DNA from: Phycisphaeraceae bacterium
GTDB taxonomy: Bacteria > Planctomycetota > Phycisphaerae > Phycisphaerales > Zrk34
DNA length: 14,608 nt
Assembly (NCBI GenBank): GCA_028281485.1
Contig: JANQJT010000209.1
Coordinates: forward strand, 1-14,608
Direction: 5' to 3'
In this document: positions 1 to 6,655 of the stretch, in pieces
How the letters are laid out: each line of letters opens with the position of its first letter
Numbering within the stretch: position 1 is the first letter of the stretch
The notes under the pieces: model-generated
What the model was told of the DNA's origin: nothing
Database searches by the model: none
What the model saw: the letters and a program-made list of their open reading frames with translations, nothing else
Program-made: the position numbers and the translations under genes

Positions 1-1
1 A

Positions 2-745
2 CGCCGGCTGCACTCGCTGTGCGGCATCGTGCCGATCGGCGTCTTCCTCATGTTCCACCTGTTCACGAACATGCAGATGGCCTTCGGCACGTTCCAGCAC
101 GAGGTCGAGTGGATCCACAGTCAGCCGGCCCTGATCTTCATGGAGATCTTCGTGTTGGCGCTGCCGATCGGCTTCCACGCCGTGCTCGGCCTGGCCTACA
201 CCTTCCGCGGCGCCAAGAACAACACGCGCCAGTACGGCTACTGGAGCAACTGGCGCTACGCCCTGCAGCGCATCACCGGCATCATCGCGTTGATCTTCAT
301 CGCGCTGCACGTGTTTACGCTCCGTGGCAAGATGAACATCTTCGGCTGGTACACGCCGTTCTTTGTGCACGGCGAGCTACCGAGCGGCGGCGAGGTGGAG
401 TTGGCCAAGGCGTCTACGGCGATCGCGTTCCAGGCGAGCTGGCTGGTGCTGGCGTTCTACGTGATCGGCGTCACGTCGGCGGTGTACCACTGGTCCAACG
501 GGTTGTGGACCGCGGCGGTGACGTGGGGCATCACGGTCAGCGCCGGGGCGCAGAAGCGGTGGGGCGTGGTGTGCGGCGGTGTGTTCGCGGCGCTGATGGT
601 TTTCAGCGCGATCGCGATCTTCTCCGCGGCGACGTACGAGCCGACCGCGGACGAGATGGCCGCCTACGAGCACGAGATCGAGAAGATGAAGGAAGGTCAG
701 GCGGACGACGGTCACGCCATGTTGATCGAGAACCCCGGCGAGTAA
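2..745 (+). CDS. sdhC: Succinate dehydrogenase cytochrome b558 subunit (5'-partial)
   Basis: Membrane anchor of succinate:quinone oxidoreductase (complex II). It carries heme b and passes electrons from the SdhB iron-sulfur clusters to membrane quinone. The reading frame is open to the window edge, and the first visible residues (RRLHSLCG) already belong to the conserved N-terminal region, so the true start lies just upstream; the in-frame GTG at 29 is not the start. Five hydrophobic segments are visible. Histidines at codons 56-58 (FHLFTN), 176-178 (GFHAV), 308-310 (ALHVF) and 488-490 (YHWSNG) match the four axial heme ligands of the Bacillus subtilis type, implying a diheme, single-anchor enzyme that needs no SdhD. 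None is present between sdhC and sdhA. The C-terminus is a charged cytoplasmic tail. Use of menaquinone is inferred from this subtype. sdhA follows after 42 nt on the same strand. Confidence 0.95.
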   Translation, partial: RRLHSLCGIVPIGVFLMFHLFTNMQMAFGTFQHEVEWIHSQPALIFMEIFVLALPIGFHAVLGLAYTFRGAKNNTRQYGYWSNWRYALQRITGIIALIFIALHVFTLRGKMNIFGWYTPFFVHGELPSGGEVELAKASTAIAFQASWLVLAFYVIGVTSAVYHWSNGLWTAAVTWGITVSAGAQKRWGVVCGGVFAALMVFSAIAIFSAATYEPTADEMAAYEHEIEKMKEGQADDGHAMLIENPGE

Positions 746-787
746 CAGCAGATTCCAACCCAGTAACACGCTGAGACTGATACCAAG

Positions 788-2686
788 ATGGCAACGAATC
801 AAAAACGTGTAATCGTAGTGGGCGGCGGTCTGGCGGGCCTGGCGGCGGCGGTCCGTGTGGCCGAGGCGGGCCTCGACGTGGACCTGTTCAGCCTAGTGCC
901 GGTCAAGCGCTCGCACAGCGTCTGTGCGCAGGGCGGCATCAACGCCTGCACCGAGCCGGTGCGTCAGGAGGGCTTCTCGGAGTGGAACCACTTCGACGAG
1001 ACGCTCTACGGCGGCGACTTCCTCAACCACCAGCCCCCCGTCTACGAGATGACCCACTGGGCGCCGAAGATCATCGACCTGATGGATCGCATGGGCGTGC
1101 CGTTCAACCGCACGGCCGAGGGCAATCTGGACCGGCGCTACTTCGGCGGGTCGCTGTTCCGCCGGACGCACTTCTCCGGTGCGTCGACCGGTCAGCAGTT
1201 GCTGTACGCCCTGGACGAGCAGACGCGCAAGTACGAGGCGGCGGGCAAGGTCAAGAAGTACGAGTTCTGGGAGTTCCTTTGGCCGGTGCTGGATTCGAGC
1301 GGCGCGTGCAAGGGCATTGTGGGCCAGGACATCCGCACGATGGAGATGCGTGCGTTCCCGGCCGACGCGGTGGTGATGGCCACCGGCGGTTGCGGGTTGA
1401 TCTTCGGCAAGAGCACGATGTCGGTGATCTGCAACGGTGGCGCGGCCAGCCGGTGTTACCAGGCGGGTGCGTGGCTGGGCAACCCGGAGATGATCCAGGT
1501 GCACCCGACGGCGATCCCCGGTGAAGACAAGTGTCGCCTGATGAGCGAGTCGGCCCGCGGCGAGGGCGGTCGCGTGTGGGTGCCGGCGGTGAAGGACGCG
1601 TCCGGCAACTGGACGCCGCACCCCGACGCCGGTCGCGACCCGCGTCAGATCCCCGAAAACGAGCGTTGGTACATCCTCGAAGAGAAGTACCCGGAATACA
1701 AGAACCTGGTGTCGCGCGACGTGGCAACGCGAGAGATCTTCTTCACGTGCCGCGACGGGTTCGGCGTGGGCGGCGGGCGTATGGCGTACCTGGACATCAC
1801 CCACCTGCCCGACGAGACGAAGAACAAGCTGCACGCGATCCTGGAGATCTACGAGAAGTTCACCGGCGACGACCCGCGCGAGGTGCCGATGAAGATCTTC
1901 CCGGCGGTGCACTACTCGATGGGCGGGCTGTACACGGTTTACACCGAAGAGAAGCGCGTGCCGGAAGCGAACGACGAATCGGACGGCGAGCCGATCTTCG
2001 GCATGAAGCACGGCGCGCCCAACAACATGATGACCAACGTGCCCGGCCTGTACGCGTTCGGCGAGGTGAACTACGCCTACCACGGCGCGACGCGCCTGGG
2101 CGCCAACGCGCTGCTGAACTGCATCTTCGACGGCATCTTCAACGGCCCCAGCGTCGCCAACTACGTCAACGGCCTGGACACGGCCGCGGCCGACCTGGAC
2201 GCGAGCGTGTTCGACGCGGTGGTCGAGCGGGAGAAGGCCAAGGAGAAGAAGCTGCTGGGCGCGACCGGCGGTGAGAACCCGTACAAGCTGCACGAGGAGA
2301 TGGGCAACTGGATGAACGACTACTGCACGGTCATCCGCGACGCCGAGAACCTCGACAAGCTCATGGCCAAGGTGCAGGAGTGGAAGCGGCGGTACGAGAA
2401 CGTGTCGCTGGCGGACACGGGCATGTGGACGAACCAGAACCTGAGCTTCACGCGGGCGTTGGGTGACATGATCATCTACGCCGAGGCGATCGTGCTGGCG
2501 TCGATCGACCGCAAGGAGAGCCGCGGCTGCCACTACCGGCCGGACTATCCCGAGCGTATCGACGACCCGTTCCTGAAGACCAGCCTCGTGAAGTACGACG
2601 CGGCGAAGAACGCGCCGGTGCTGGAGTTTGAGGACGTGCCGCTGCCGATGGTGCAGCCGCGTGAACGCAGTTATGGCAAGAAATAG
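788..2686 (+). CDS. sdhA: Succinate dehydrogenase flavoprotein subunit
   Basis: Catalytic subunit oxidising succinate to fumarate in the TCA cycle, peripheral on the cytoplasmic face and bound to SdhB. The 632-residue protein starts with a Rossmann FAD-binding motif (VVGGGLAG, residues 10-17). RSHSVCAQGG (41-50) supplies His43, the expected covalent FAD attachment site. SARGEGG, HYSMGG (His375) and SRDVATRE (309-316, with Arg310 as the expected proton-transfer arginine) form the dicarboxylate site, and a C-terminal helical domain follows. Its length and motif spelling resemble the larger Bacteroidetes/Firmicutes-type flavoproteins more than the E. coli type, in keeping with the diheme SdhC upstream. 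The ATG is chosen because FAD-binding homology begins within ten residues; the upstream Shine-Dalgarno match is weak. A long antisense open frame covers this gene and is a GC-composition artefact. Confidence 0.98.
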   Translation: MATNQKRVIVVGGGLAGLAAAVRVAEAGLDVDLFSLVPVKRSHSVCAQGGINACTEPVRQEGFSEWNHFDETLYGGDFLNHQPPVYEMTHWAPKIIDLMDRMGVPFNRTAEGNLDRRYFGGSLFRRTHFSGASTGQQLLYALDEQTRKYEAAGKVKKYEFWEFLWPVLDSSGACKGIVGQDIRTMEMRAFPADAVVMATGGCGLIFGKSTMSVICNGGAASRCYQAGAWLGNPEMIQVHPTAIPGEDKCRLMSESARGEGGRVWVPAVKDASGNWTPHPDAGRDPRQIPENERWYILEEKYPEYKNLVSRDVATREIFFTCRDGFGVGGGRMAYLDITHLPDETKNKLHAILEIYEKFTGDDPREVPMKIFPAVHYSMGGLYTVYTEEKRVPEANDESDGEPIFGMKHGAPNNMMTNVPGLYAFGEVNYAYHGATRLGANALLNCIFDGIFNGPSVANYVNGLDTAAADLDASVFDAVVEREKAKEKKLLGATGGENPYKLHEEMGNWMNDYCTVIRDAENLDKLMAKVQEWKRRYENVSLADTGMWTNQNLSFTRALGDMIIYAEAIVLASIDRKESRGCHYRPDYPERIDDPFLKTSLVKYDAAKNAPVLEFEDVPLPMVQPRERSYGKK

Positions 2687-2740
2687 TCGGCCGTTTGGCC
2701 GATAGAATGTGTAACACAGCGGACGCGTCGTTTGCGTCCG
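2687..2740 (+). other. Two short hairpins in the sdhA-sdhB spacer
   Basis: Directly after the sdhA stop codon there is a perfect 6-bp inverted repeat with a 4-nt loop (TCGGCC-GTTT-GGCCGA, 2687-2702). A second 7-bp stem with a 7-nt loop follows (CGGACGC/GCGTCCG, 2720-2740). Neither is followed by a T-run, so these are not classical terminators. They lie in the 76-nt gap before the sdhB Shine-Dalgarno (GAGG, 2752-2755) and may act in RNA processing, mRNA stability or tuning of subunit stoichiometry. The pairing is visible in the sequence; the function is inference. Confidence 0.5.
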
Positions 2741-2762
2741 AACCCACGATCGAGGTCCCACC

Positions 2763-3539
2763 ATGATCGCCCCGAACGAATCGACCAAGACATTCCGCGT
2801 GAAGGTGAAGCGCCAGGACACGGCCGACAGTGCGCCGTACTGGGAGCGCTTTGACGTTGCCTACAAGCCGAGCATGAACGTGATCAGCGTTCTGCAGGCG
2901 ATCGCGATGAACCCGACGACGGTGGACGGCAAGGAGACGACCCCGCCGGTCTTCCTGTCGGCCTGCCTCGAAGAGGTGTGCGGCTCGTGCACGGCGGTGG
3001 TCAACGGCCAGGTCTGTCAGATGTGCAGCCGGCTGGTCGACGACCTGCTGAAAGAGGGCGGCGAGATCACGATCGAGCCGATGACCAAGTTTCCCGTGGT
3101 GCGTGACCTGATGGTCGATCGCCAGCGGATGTTCGACAACCTCGAGAAGATTCAGGGCTGGGTGCCGATTGACGGGACGACGAGTCTCGGCCCGGGCCCG
3201 AAGGAGACGCAGGACAACCAGGACATCCGCTACGCGCTGAGCCGGTGCATGACGTGCGGCTGCTGCCTGGAGGTCTGCCCGCAGTTCACGGCCGACAACG
3301 GCTTCGTCGGCGCCCAGGTCATCAGCCAGGTGCGCTACTTCAACCGTCACGACACGGGTGCGCAGCTCGCGGGCGATCGTCTGGATCAGATGATGGAGCC
3401 GGGCGGCATCGCCGACTGCGGCAACGCGCAGAACTGCGTGAAGATCTGCCCCAAGGAGATCCCGCTGACCGAGTCGATCGCGGAGGTGGGGCGCACGACC
3501 ACGGTGCACTCGATCAAGAAGTTCTTCACGGGCAAGTGA
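2763..3539 (+). CDS. sdhB: Succinate dehydrogenase iron-sulfur subunit
   Basis: Electron-transfer subunit of complex II, linking the SdhA flavin to the SdhC quinone site through [2Fe-2S], [4Fe-4S] and [3Fe-4S] clusters. The 258-residue protein has an N-terminal ferredoxin fold with Cys68, Cys73, Cys76 and Cys88 (ACLEEVCGSC ... QMCS) for the plant-type [2Fe-2S] centre. An additional Cys85 lies three residues before the last ligand. The C-terminal helical domain carries C162xxCxxC168xxxC172P for the [4Fe-4S] cluster, with Cys219, Cys225 and Cys229 (NCVKICPKE) available for the [3Fe-4S] and remaining positions. The CLEEVCGSC spelling is that of the Bacillus-like, diheme-anchored branch. The ATG is supported by GAGG 7 nt upstream. 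The AT-rich DUF2971 island begins immediately after the stop codon, and no terminator directly follows the gene. Confidence 0.97.
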   Translation: MIAPNESTKTFRVKVKRQDTADSAPYWERFDVAYKPSMNVISVLQAIAMNPTTVDGKETTPPVFLSACLEEVCGSCTAVVNGQVCQMCSRLVDDLLKEGGEITIEPMTKFPVVRDLMVDRQRMFDNLEKIQGWVPIDGTTSLGPGPKETQDNQDIRYALSRCMTCGCCLEVCPQFTADNGFVGAQVISQVRYFNRHDTGAQLAGDRLDQMMEPGGIADCGNAQNCVKICPKEIPLTESIAEVGRTTTVHSIKKFFTGK

Positions 3540-4551
3540 TCGCTACACACTATGGTATGAATGTTGGTGTCCGCAATGAATTAATCTGATAGTTCATTGA
3601 AGACGAATTCATTGCCCATCCCAATTTTAACTTGGGTCAAATGAGCATTTGGATATTTTGTCGCTAGTGTTTTTATGTGATCGACATCTGCGGTTTCGAT
3701 CAATGGGCCAAGGTAGATGTGTGAAAGCTCTTTTGGATCAAAGCGATAGTCTGTGTATGGGCCAGTATCATTCGGTCTCTTATAGCTTGTAATGCGCCAC
3801 TCTTTCTCATAACTCCAGTCGCTTGATTTGGTATATGTTGCAAGCTCAAGGATTCTTTTTCGGGCTATGTCGTCTGGCAAGGTAAAGATTTCAGCCCAGC
3901 CCTCTGCGGTAAAGAGGCTCATTGTTTCTGTGCCATAAGATACAGGTCTGGCTTCTCGCCAAGCGCTATCCAATTTCTCGCTACAATCAAAAACTAAAGC
4001 CAAGCCACTGTACTTATCAGCATAGTGCATCCACATTGCTGTATGTGTATGACTTTCTGTTAGGCAGAGAATTCGAAAGTCCGGAAGTAATCTTCGCCAA
4101 AGGTCCTGAAATTCCTGAAGTAAAGTGTTGTCAGGCTGATATGGGTCTGGGTCCTTTTTGCTTTCCTCAATGAACCGCTTTCTGACTTCAATTGTCTTTC
4201 CCCTCACCGATTCTATTATTTTACGAATTTCAGGTTTTAAGTGTGCAGTATCATTTGGGGGATTTTCAATCAGTGAGTACATTTTCTCGCCTAAAGCCTT
4301 ATAGATGTCAGCAGGGGTAATCCCGTAGGCAATTTCTTTGGGCACATCGAATGGGTCATTGAATAAGACAGGCGAGCTCCAACGTAGAGTCGAGTTCATC
4401 AGGACTTGTCTTCCCGTAGATGCCGACATGTATTTGGTGAAGGATTTTGGATGGCTGGGTTTTGCGGAGTCTCCCATGAATAATCCTATTCGAAGTATGA
4501 TAAATGAATATGTCTTACTCTATGTTCATCATGATACTGAAAGTGCAGCAT
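3540..4551. other. AT-rich, probably acquired island
   Basis: Base composition changes abruptly from very GC-rich sequence in sdhB to clearly AT-rich sequence just after its stop codon. It returns to GC-rich at the hairpin at 4552-4578. The island holds one gene, for a DUF2971 protein on the minus strand, with AT-rich codon use unlike its neighbours. I could not see flanking direct repeats, terminal inverted repeats, an integrase or a tRNA fragment, so the mechanism of arrival is unknown. The compositional contrast is direct observation; horizontal acquisition is inference. Confidence 0.65.
3581..4477 (-). CDS. DUF2971 domain-containing protein
   Basis: 298-residue soluble protein of the DUF2971 family, whose biochemical role I cannot name. 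Family hallmarks in order: a KYMS-type N-terminus with LRWSSPVLFNDPFD (31-44), ILCLTES (136-142), MWMHYADKYSGLALVFD (148-164), the VSY strand (179-181), the WSYEKEWRI block (221-229) and IYLGP (254-258). No signal peptide or membrane segment is seen. The family is common in accessory regions and next to phage-defence genes, but nothing in this sequence proves a defence role and no partner gene is present. The gene is AT-rich in a GC-rich neighbourhood and stands alone, opposite in direction to sdhB, which supports recent transfer. The ATG at 4477 has a modest AGGAT about 5-6 nt upstream; starts a few codons further in are possible. No downstream terminator was seen before sdhB. Confidence 0.85.
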   Translation of the reverse strand: MGDSAKPSHPKSFTKYMSASTGRQVLMNSTLRWSSPVLFNDPFDVPKEIAYGITPADIYKALGEKMYSLIENPPNDTAHLKPEIRKIIESVRGKTIEVRKRFIEESKKDPDPYQPDNTLLQEFQDLWRRLLPDFRILCLTESHTHTAMWMHYADKYSGLALVFDCSEKLDSAWREARPVSYGTETMSLFTAEGWAEIFTLPDDIARKRILELATYTKSSDWSYEKEWRITSYKRPNDTGPYTDYRFDPKELSHIYLGPLIETADVDHIKTLATKYPNAHLTQVKIGMGNEFVFNELSD

Positions 4552-4578
4552 AAAGCTCCGGCAAGAGCCGGGGTTTTT
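4552..4578 (+). terminator. Rho-independent terminator, plus-oriented (partly bidirectional)
   Basis: A GC-rich stem (CTCCGGC-AAGA-GCCGGGG, one G-T pair) is extended by A-T pairs (AAA/TTT) and followed by a T-run (GGTTTTTCTTT), so the canonical direction is plus. The nearest plus-strand gene upstream is sdhB, about 1 kb away across the AT-rich island. On the minus strand the same hairpin lies directly after the MerR stop codon, but with only a short T-tract (CTTTAT). It may serve the MerR gene as a weak bidirectional terminator, or be the original sdh operon terminator. Confidence 0.75.
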
Positions 4579-4580
4579 CT

Positions 4581-5396
4581 TTACGACTTGATCGGCAGTT
4601 GAATCTCGGTGAGGTATTTCCTGGGGTTGCCTTTGAAGATCATGCCGGGGCCCTTGAGGTAGACCTCGCGCGTGGGAAGTTCGAGCTGGTACCCTTTGGA
4701 CTTGGCGTATTCCATGATCGTTGCGTACGACCGGCCGAGCGTGTCGTAGGGGCCTTGGTGCACGAGCGTGACGCAGCGCACCGGGGGCAGCGGGCGGAGG
4801 CTAACGCCCTCGGCTTCGACCTCCTTGCGGATGGGGAAACACGGTTCGATGTCGGCGTCGTCTTCCTTGTATTCACCGTCGTAGTAGAGGCACATGGCCT
4901 TGCCGCCGATGTGCCGGCCGACCTTTTTGGCGAGTTGGCCGAAGACCTTGCCGCAGTCGCTGTAGCGCCCCTTGATGCGTATGCCGGCAATGAGGATGGG
5001 TTCCACGTCGCGTTCGGTGACGTTGTGGTCTTGCTGATGCATGGCGGTGGCCTCCCGTATTTCGCGCTGTTGTGTGATGAGTTGGTCGATCTGTCGGGTG
5101 AGGTTCTGGTAGTGGGTGAGTTTGGCGGCGAGGTCTCGGCGTTGCCTGGCGAGGTGTTCGATGAGGTCTTCGTCGTCGCCGCACTCGGCGAGGATGGTGG
5201 CGATGTCTTCGAGGGGGAACTCGAGGTCGCGCAGGGCCTTGATGACGCGGGCGGTGTCGAGGTTGCGGGGGTCGTAGTGGCGGTAGCCTGATCCGGGATC
5301 GATGAAGGCGGGGGTGAGCAGGCCGCGCTCGTGGTAGAAGCGCAGGGTCTTGATGGTCAGGCCGGTGATGCGTGAGAACTCGCCGATGGTGAACAA
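4581..5396 (-). CDS. MerR-family regulator with GyrI-like effector-binding domain
   Basis: 271-residue transcription factor of the BmrR/TipA-like type. Residues 1-70 form the MerR winged helix-turn-helix (FTIGEFSRITGLTIKTLRFYHERGLL; SGYRHYD). Residues 75-118 form the dimerising coiled coil. From about 130 to the end is a GyrI-like effector-binding domain (VTLVHQGPYDTLG, EVYLKGPG, YLTEIQLPI), a fold that binds small, often cationic or hydrophobic molecules. No metal-binding cysteine pair of the MerR/CueR type is visible, so a multidrug or small-molecule sensor is more likely. The open frame runs on to 5810, but that extension is Arg/Pro/His-rich noise over a promoter and the neighbouring gene. 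The start chosen is TTG at 5396-5394, with AGGAG 8-9 nt upstream and the HTH beginning at residue 2. No efflux or target gene lies beside it. Confidence 0.92.
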   Translation of the reverse strand: MFTIGEFSRITGLTIKTLRFYHERGLLTPAFIDPGSGYRHYDPRNLDTARVIKALRDLEFPLEDIATILAECGDDEDLIEHLARQRRDLAAKLTHYQNLTRQIDQLITQQREIREATAMHQQDHNVTERDVEPILIAGIRIKGRYSDCGKVFGQLAKKVGRHIGGKAMCLYYDGEYKEDDADIEPCFPIRKEVEAEGVSLRPLPPVRCVTLVHQGPYDTLGRSYATIMEYAKSKGYQLELPTREVYLKGPGMIFKGNPRKYLTEIQLPIKS

Positions 5397-5402
5397 GGGA
5401 CT

Positions 5403-5409
5403 GGCTCCT
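5403..5409 (-). promoter_or_regulatory. Shine-Dalgarno deciding the TTG start of the MerR gene
   Basis: On the minus strand the sequence reads TCAGGAGCCAGTCCCTTG. The AGGAG block is correctly spaced for the TTG at 5396-5394, and no in-frame ATG or GTG lies near the start of the HTH domain. This fixes the start and rejects the much longer open frame. Confidence 0.7.
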
Positions 5410-5421
5410 GAGTTGTGTTGA

Positions 5422-5452
5422 AGTGTACGGCCTCCCCTTGGTGGAGAGTCAA
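5422..5452 (-). promoter_or_regulatory. MerR-type promoter with 19-bp spacer and overlapping operator
   Basis: On the minus strand TTGACT (-35, 5452-5447) and TACACT (-10, 5427-5422) are separated by 19 bp (5446-5428) instead of the usual 17. The spacer contains the imperfect dyad CTCCACCAAGGGGAG. Over-long spacers with a central palindrome are the signature of promoters activated by MerR-family proteins through DNA distortion. The promoter drives only the regulator itself, with a leader of about 20 nt, so autoregulation is expected. Confidence 0.8.
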
Positions 5453-5482
5453 GGGGTTGATTTGAGATGCGATGAGGGTCGT

Positions 5483-5508
5483 AAAAAACCCCGGCGTTGG
5501 CCGGGGTT
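5483..5508 (-). terminator. Rho-independent terminator of the PEP-CTERM gene
   Basis: Read on the minus strand, a 9-bp stem (AACCCCGGC / GCCGGGGTT, 4-nt loop) is followed by six T residues. It starts about 30 nt after the PEP-CTERM stop codon and separates that gene from the MerR promoter. Confidence 0.88.
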
Positions 5509-5536
5509 GATGTGTGGTGGGGTTGTGGGTTGCCGA

Positions 5537-6349
5537 TTACTTGCGGCGGCGGAGCAGGGCCAGGCCGGCCAGGCTGAGCAGGGCCAGGCTGCTGGGCTCG
5601 GGGATGAACACGAGGTTGTCGATGCCGCCGGAGGGGCTGTTGCCGACGATGGCGATGTCGAGGGTGACGACGGCGGCCGGACCGAAGCCGAGGTCTTCGG
5701 TGGCGGTGGCGTCGCCGCCGGCGGCGTTGGGCTCGGCGGGCTGATCGGCCAGCGTGTTGAGCAAGAGGGTCTGGTAGCCGGTGGGGCTGACGGTGGGGTC
5801 GGTGGTCCACATCGACGGCACGTTGTAGGTGCGGGTCTTGCTGTTGGTGTCGGTAAGGGTGACGACCATGTTCACGCCGCCGTTGACGTCGACGAGGTCG
5901 ATGGAGGTCATCTCGGAGGGGTTGTTGAAGGTGAAGAGGATGCTGCCGCGGTCGTTGTAGGTGGCTTCATCGTTGGGGAAGGTGTAGCGGAGGCCTTCGG
6001 GGGTGTCGTTGGCGGTGTTGGGGCTGTCGTCGTTCTGGAGGATGAGGATGTTGCCGAGTTCGACGAGCAGGTCGGGGTCCTGTGTGTTGGGCAGCTGATC
6101 GGCGGCGTCGGAATCGAAGACGGTCACGCCGAGGTGTCCGCCGGGGCCGATCTGGGTGGAGGAGATCGTGACGATGTTGCCGAACTCGAGGTCGGCGCCG
6201 TCGAAGGCGGCATCGATGATCTGGCCGTTGATCAGCGGGGTGACAAAGTCGTCTTCGGTTTCGAAGTCCAGCAGGATAGCGCTGGCCTGGCCGGTGGTGA
6301 TCGAGAGGATCAGGGCGGCGGCGAATCCGGTGGCGATTTGTTTGAACAT
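5537..6349 (-). CDS. PEP-CTERM sorting domain-containing exported protein
   Basis: 270-residue exported protein of unknown function. Residues 1-24 are a signal peptide (MFKQIATGFAAALILS ... ASA, cleavage expected after ASA). The mature part is acidic and rich in Asp, Thr and Asn (LDFETEDDF, TPLINGQIID, FTFNNPSEMTSIDLVDV), consistent with a beta-sandwich surface domain. The last 22 residues form a PEP-CTERM tail: IPEPSS, a hydrophobic stretch, then RRRK. Such tails are recognised and cleaved by exosortase during export to the cell surface, often with extracellular polysaccharide; no exosortase is encoded in this window. The ATG has a good Shine-Dalgarno (GGAG, 7 nt upstream). The gene is monocistronic, with its own terminator and a candidate promoter about 165 nt upstream. 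Substrate and partners cannot be predicted. Confidence 0.93.
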   Translation of the reverse strand: MFKQIATGFAAALILSITTGQASAILLDFETEDDFVTPLINGQIIDAAFDGADLEFGNIVTISSTQIGPGGHLGVTVFDSDAADQLPNTQDPDLLVELGNILILQNDDSPNTANDTPEGLRYTFPNDEATYNDRGSILFTFNNPSEMTSIDLVDVNGGVNMVVTLTDTNSKTRTYNVPSMWTTDPTVSPTGYQTLLLNTLADQPAEPNAAGGDATATEDLGFGPAAVVTLDIAIVGNSPSGGIDNLVFIPEPSSLALLSLAGLALLRRRK

Positions 6350-6511
6350 TCATCTTCTCCGAGAGCGAAAAACAGCAATCTCCCGACAGGCCCCTGTGGT
6401 CTGTCGATCGGACCAAGGCGATAAACACGCGGCTTGGCCGTGTCTCTTTCGCTTCCCGTTACTCTCTCGAATTCGAGTGCGGAGATAACCGACTCGGTAG
6501 CGCATTGGCCA
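6350..6511 (-). promoter_or_regulatory. Long, potentially structured 5' leader of the PEP-CTERM gene
   Basis: If the candidate promoter at 6519-6547 is used, the mRNA has a leader of about 160 nt. It can form at least two hairpins: ACACGGC-CAA-GCC(GC)GTGT (about 6425-6443, with a 2-nt bulge) and CGACAG-N11-CTGTCG (about 6382-6404). A purine-rich stretch precedes the first hairpin. I compared it by eye with the c-di-GMP-I riboswitch and did not find its conserved core. The hairpins are visible; a regulatory role is inference. Confidence 0.35.
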
Positions 6512-6519
6512 CGTGCCAA
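6505..6519. promoter_or_regulatory. Candidate operator TTGGC-N5-GCCAA
   Basis: Fifteen-base dyad (TTGGCACGTGGCCAA read on the minus strand) with perfect 5-bp arms. It abuts the candidate -10 box and covers the expected transcription start of the PEP-CTERM gene. This position suits a repressor site. No cognate regulator is evident. Confidence 0.4.
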
Positions 6520-6547
6520 GTATACGGGCCAGGGGGCTAAATGCCAG
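6519..6547 (-). promoter_or_regulatory. Candidate sigma-70-type promoter of the PEP-CTERM gene
   Basis: On the minus strand CTGGCA (6547-6542, 4 of 6 matches to TTGACA) lies 17 bp from TATACT (6524-6519, 5 of 6 matches to TATAAT). It is the best-spaced promoter seen in the 375-nt gap between the NTF2-like gene and the PEP-CTERM gene. Confidence 0.5.
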
Positions 6548-6655
6548 CAGAAATTGTGTTTATAACAACGTAAGAGACTGGATGTCACTATCTCATGAGA
6601 GGTTGCGCTGAGGTGAATACAACCGGTCTGCGGTCCTATTTCAGGAAATGCTCAG

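Noticed and set aside
893..2821. A 642-codon open frame antisense to sdhA
   Set aside because: Arg/Val/His/Leu-rich composition noise from high-GC codon bias; sdhA on the other strand has every catalytic motif.
3581..4477. DUF2971 gene as part of a toxin-antitoxin or multi-gene defence system
   Set aside because: No second small gene, nuclease, helicase or other partner is present in the island; only a single orphan gene can be supported.
4338..4553. Plus-strand 71-codon open frame ending just before the terminator at 4552
   Set aside because: It would explain the orphan terminator, but it is antisense to conserved DUF2971 coding sequence, lacks recognisable features and shows no ribosome-binding site.
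5397..5810. N-terminal extension of the MerR open frame upstream of the TTG
   Set aside because: It crosses the MerR promoter, the PEP-CTERM terminator and the PEP-CTERM coding region, and is low-complexity Arg/His/Pro sequence; the Shine-Dalgarno and domain start favour TTG at 5396.
5423..6424. 333-codon Gly/Val-rich plus-strand frame over the PEP-CTERM gene
   Set aside because: Repetitive Gly/Val/Asp shadow translation; the minus strand encodes a protein with signal peptide and PEP-CTERM tail.
6350..6500. c-di-GMP-I riboswitch in the PEP-CTERM leader
   Set aside because: The conserved GGCAAACC and GGGACGCAAAGC core segments are absent.
6500..6520. Sigma-54-like promoter (TTGGCACG ... ATGC) upstream of the PEP-CTERM gene
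   Set aside because: The GG and GC elements are 12 nt apart instead of 10 and the -12 element is not TTGC; the sequence is better explained as a dyad.
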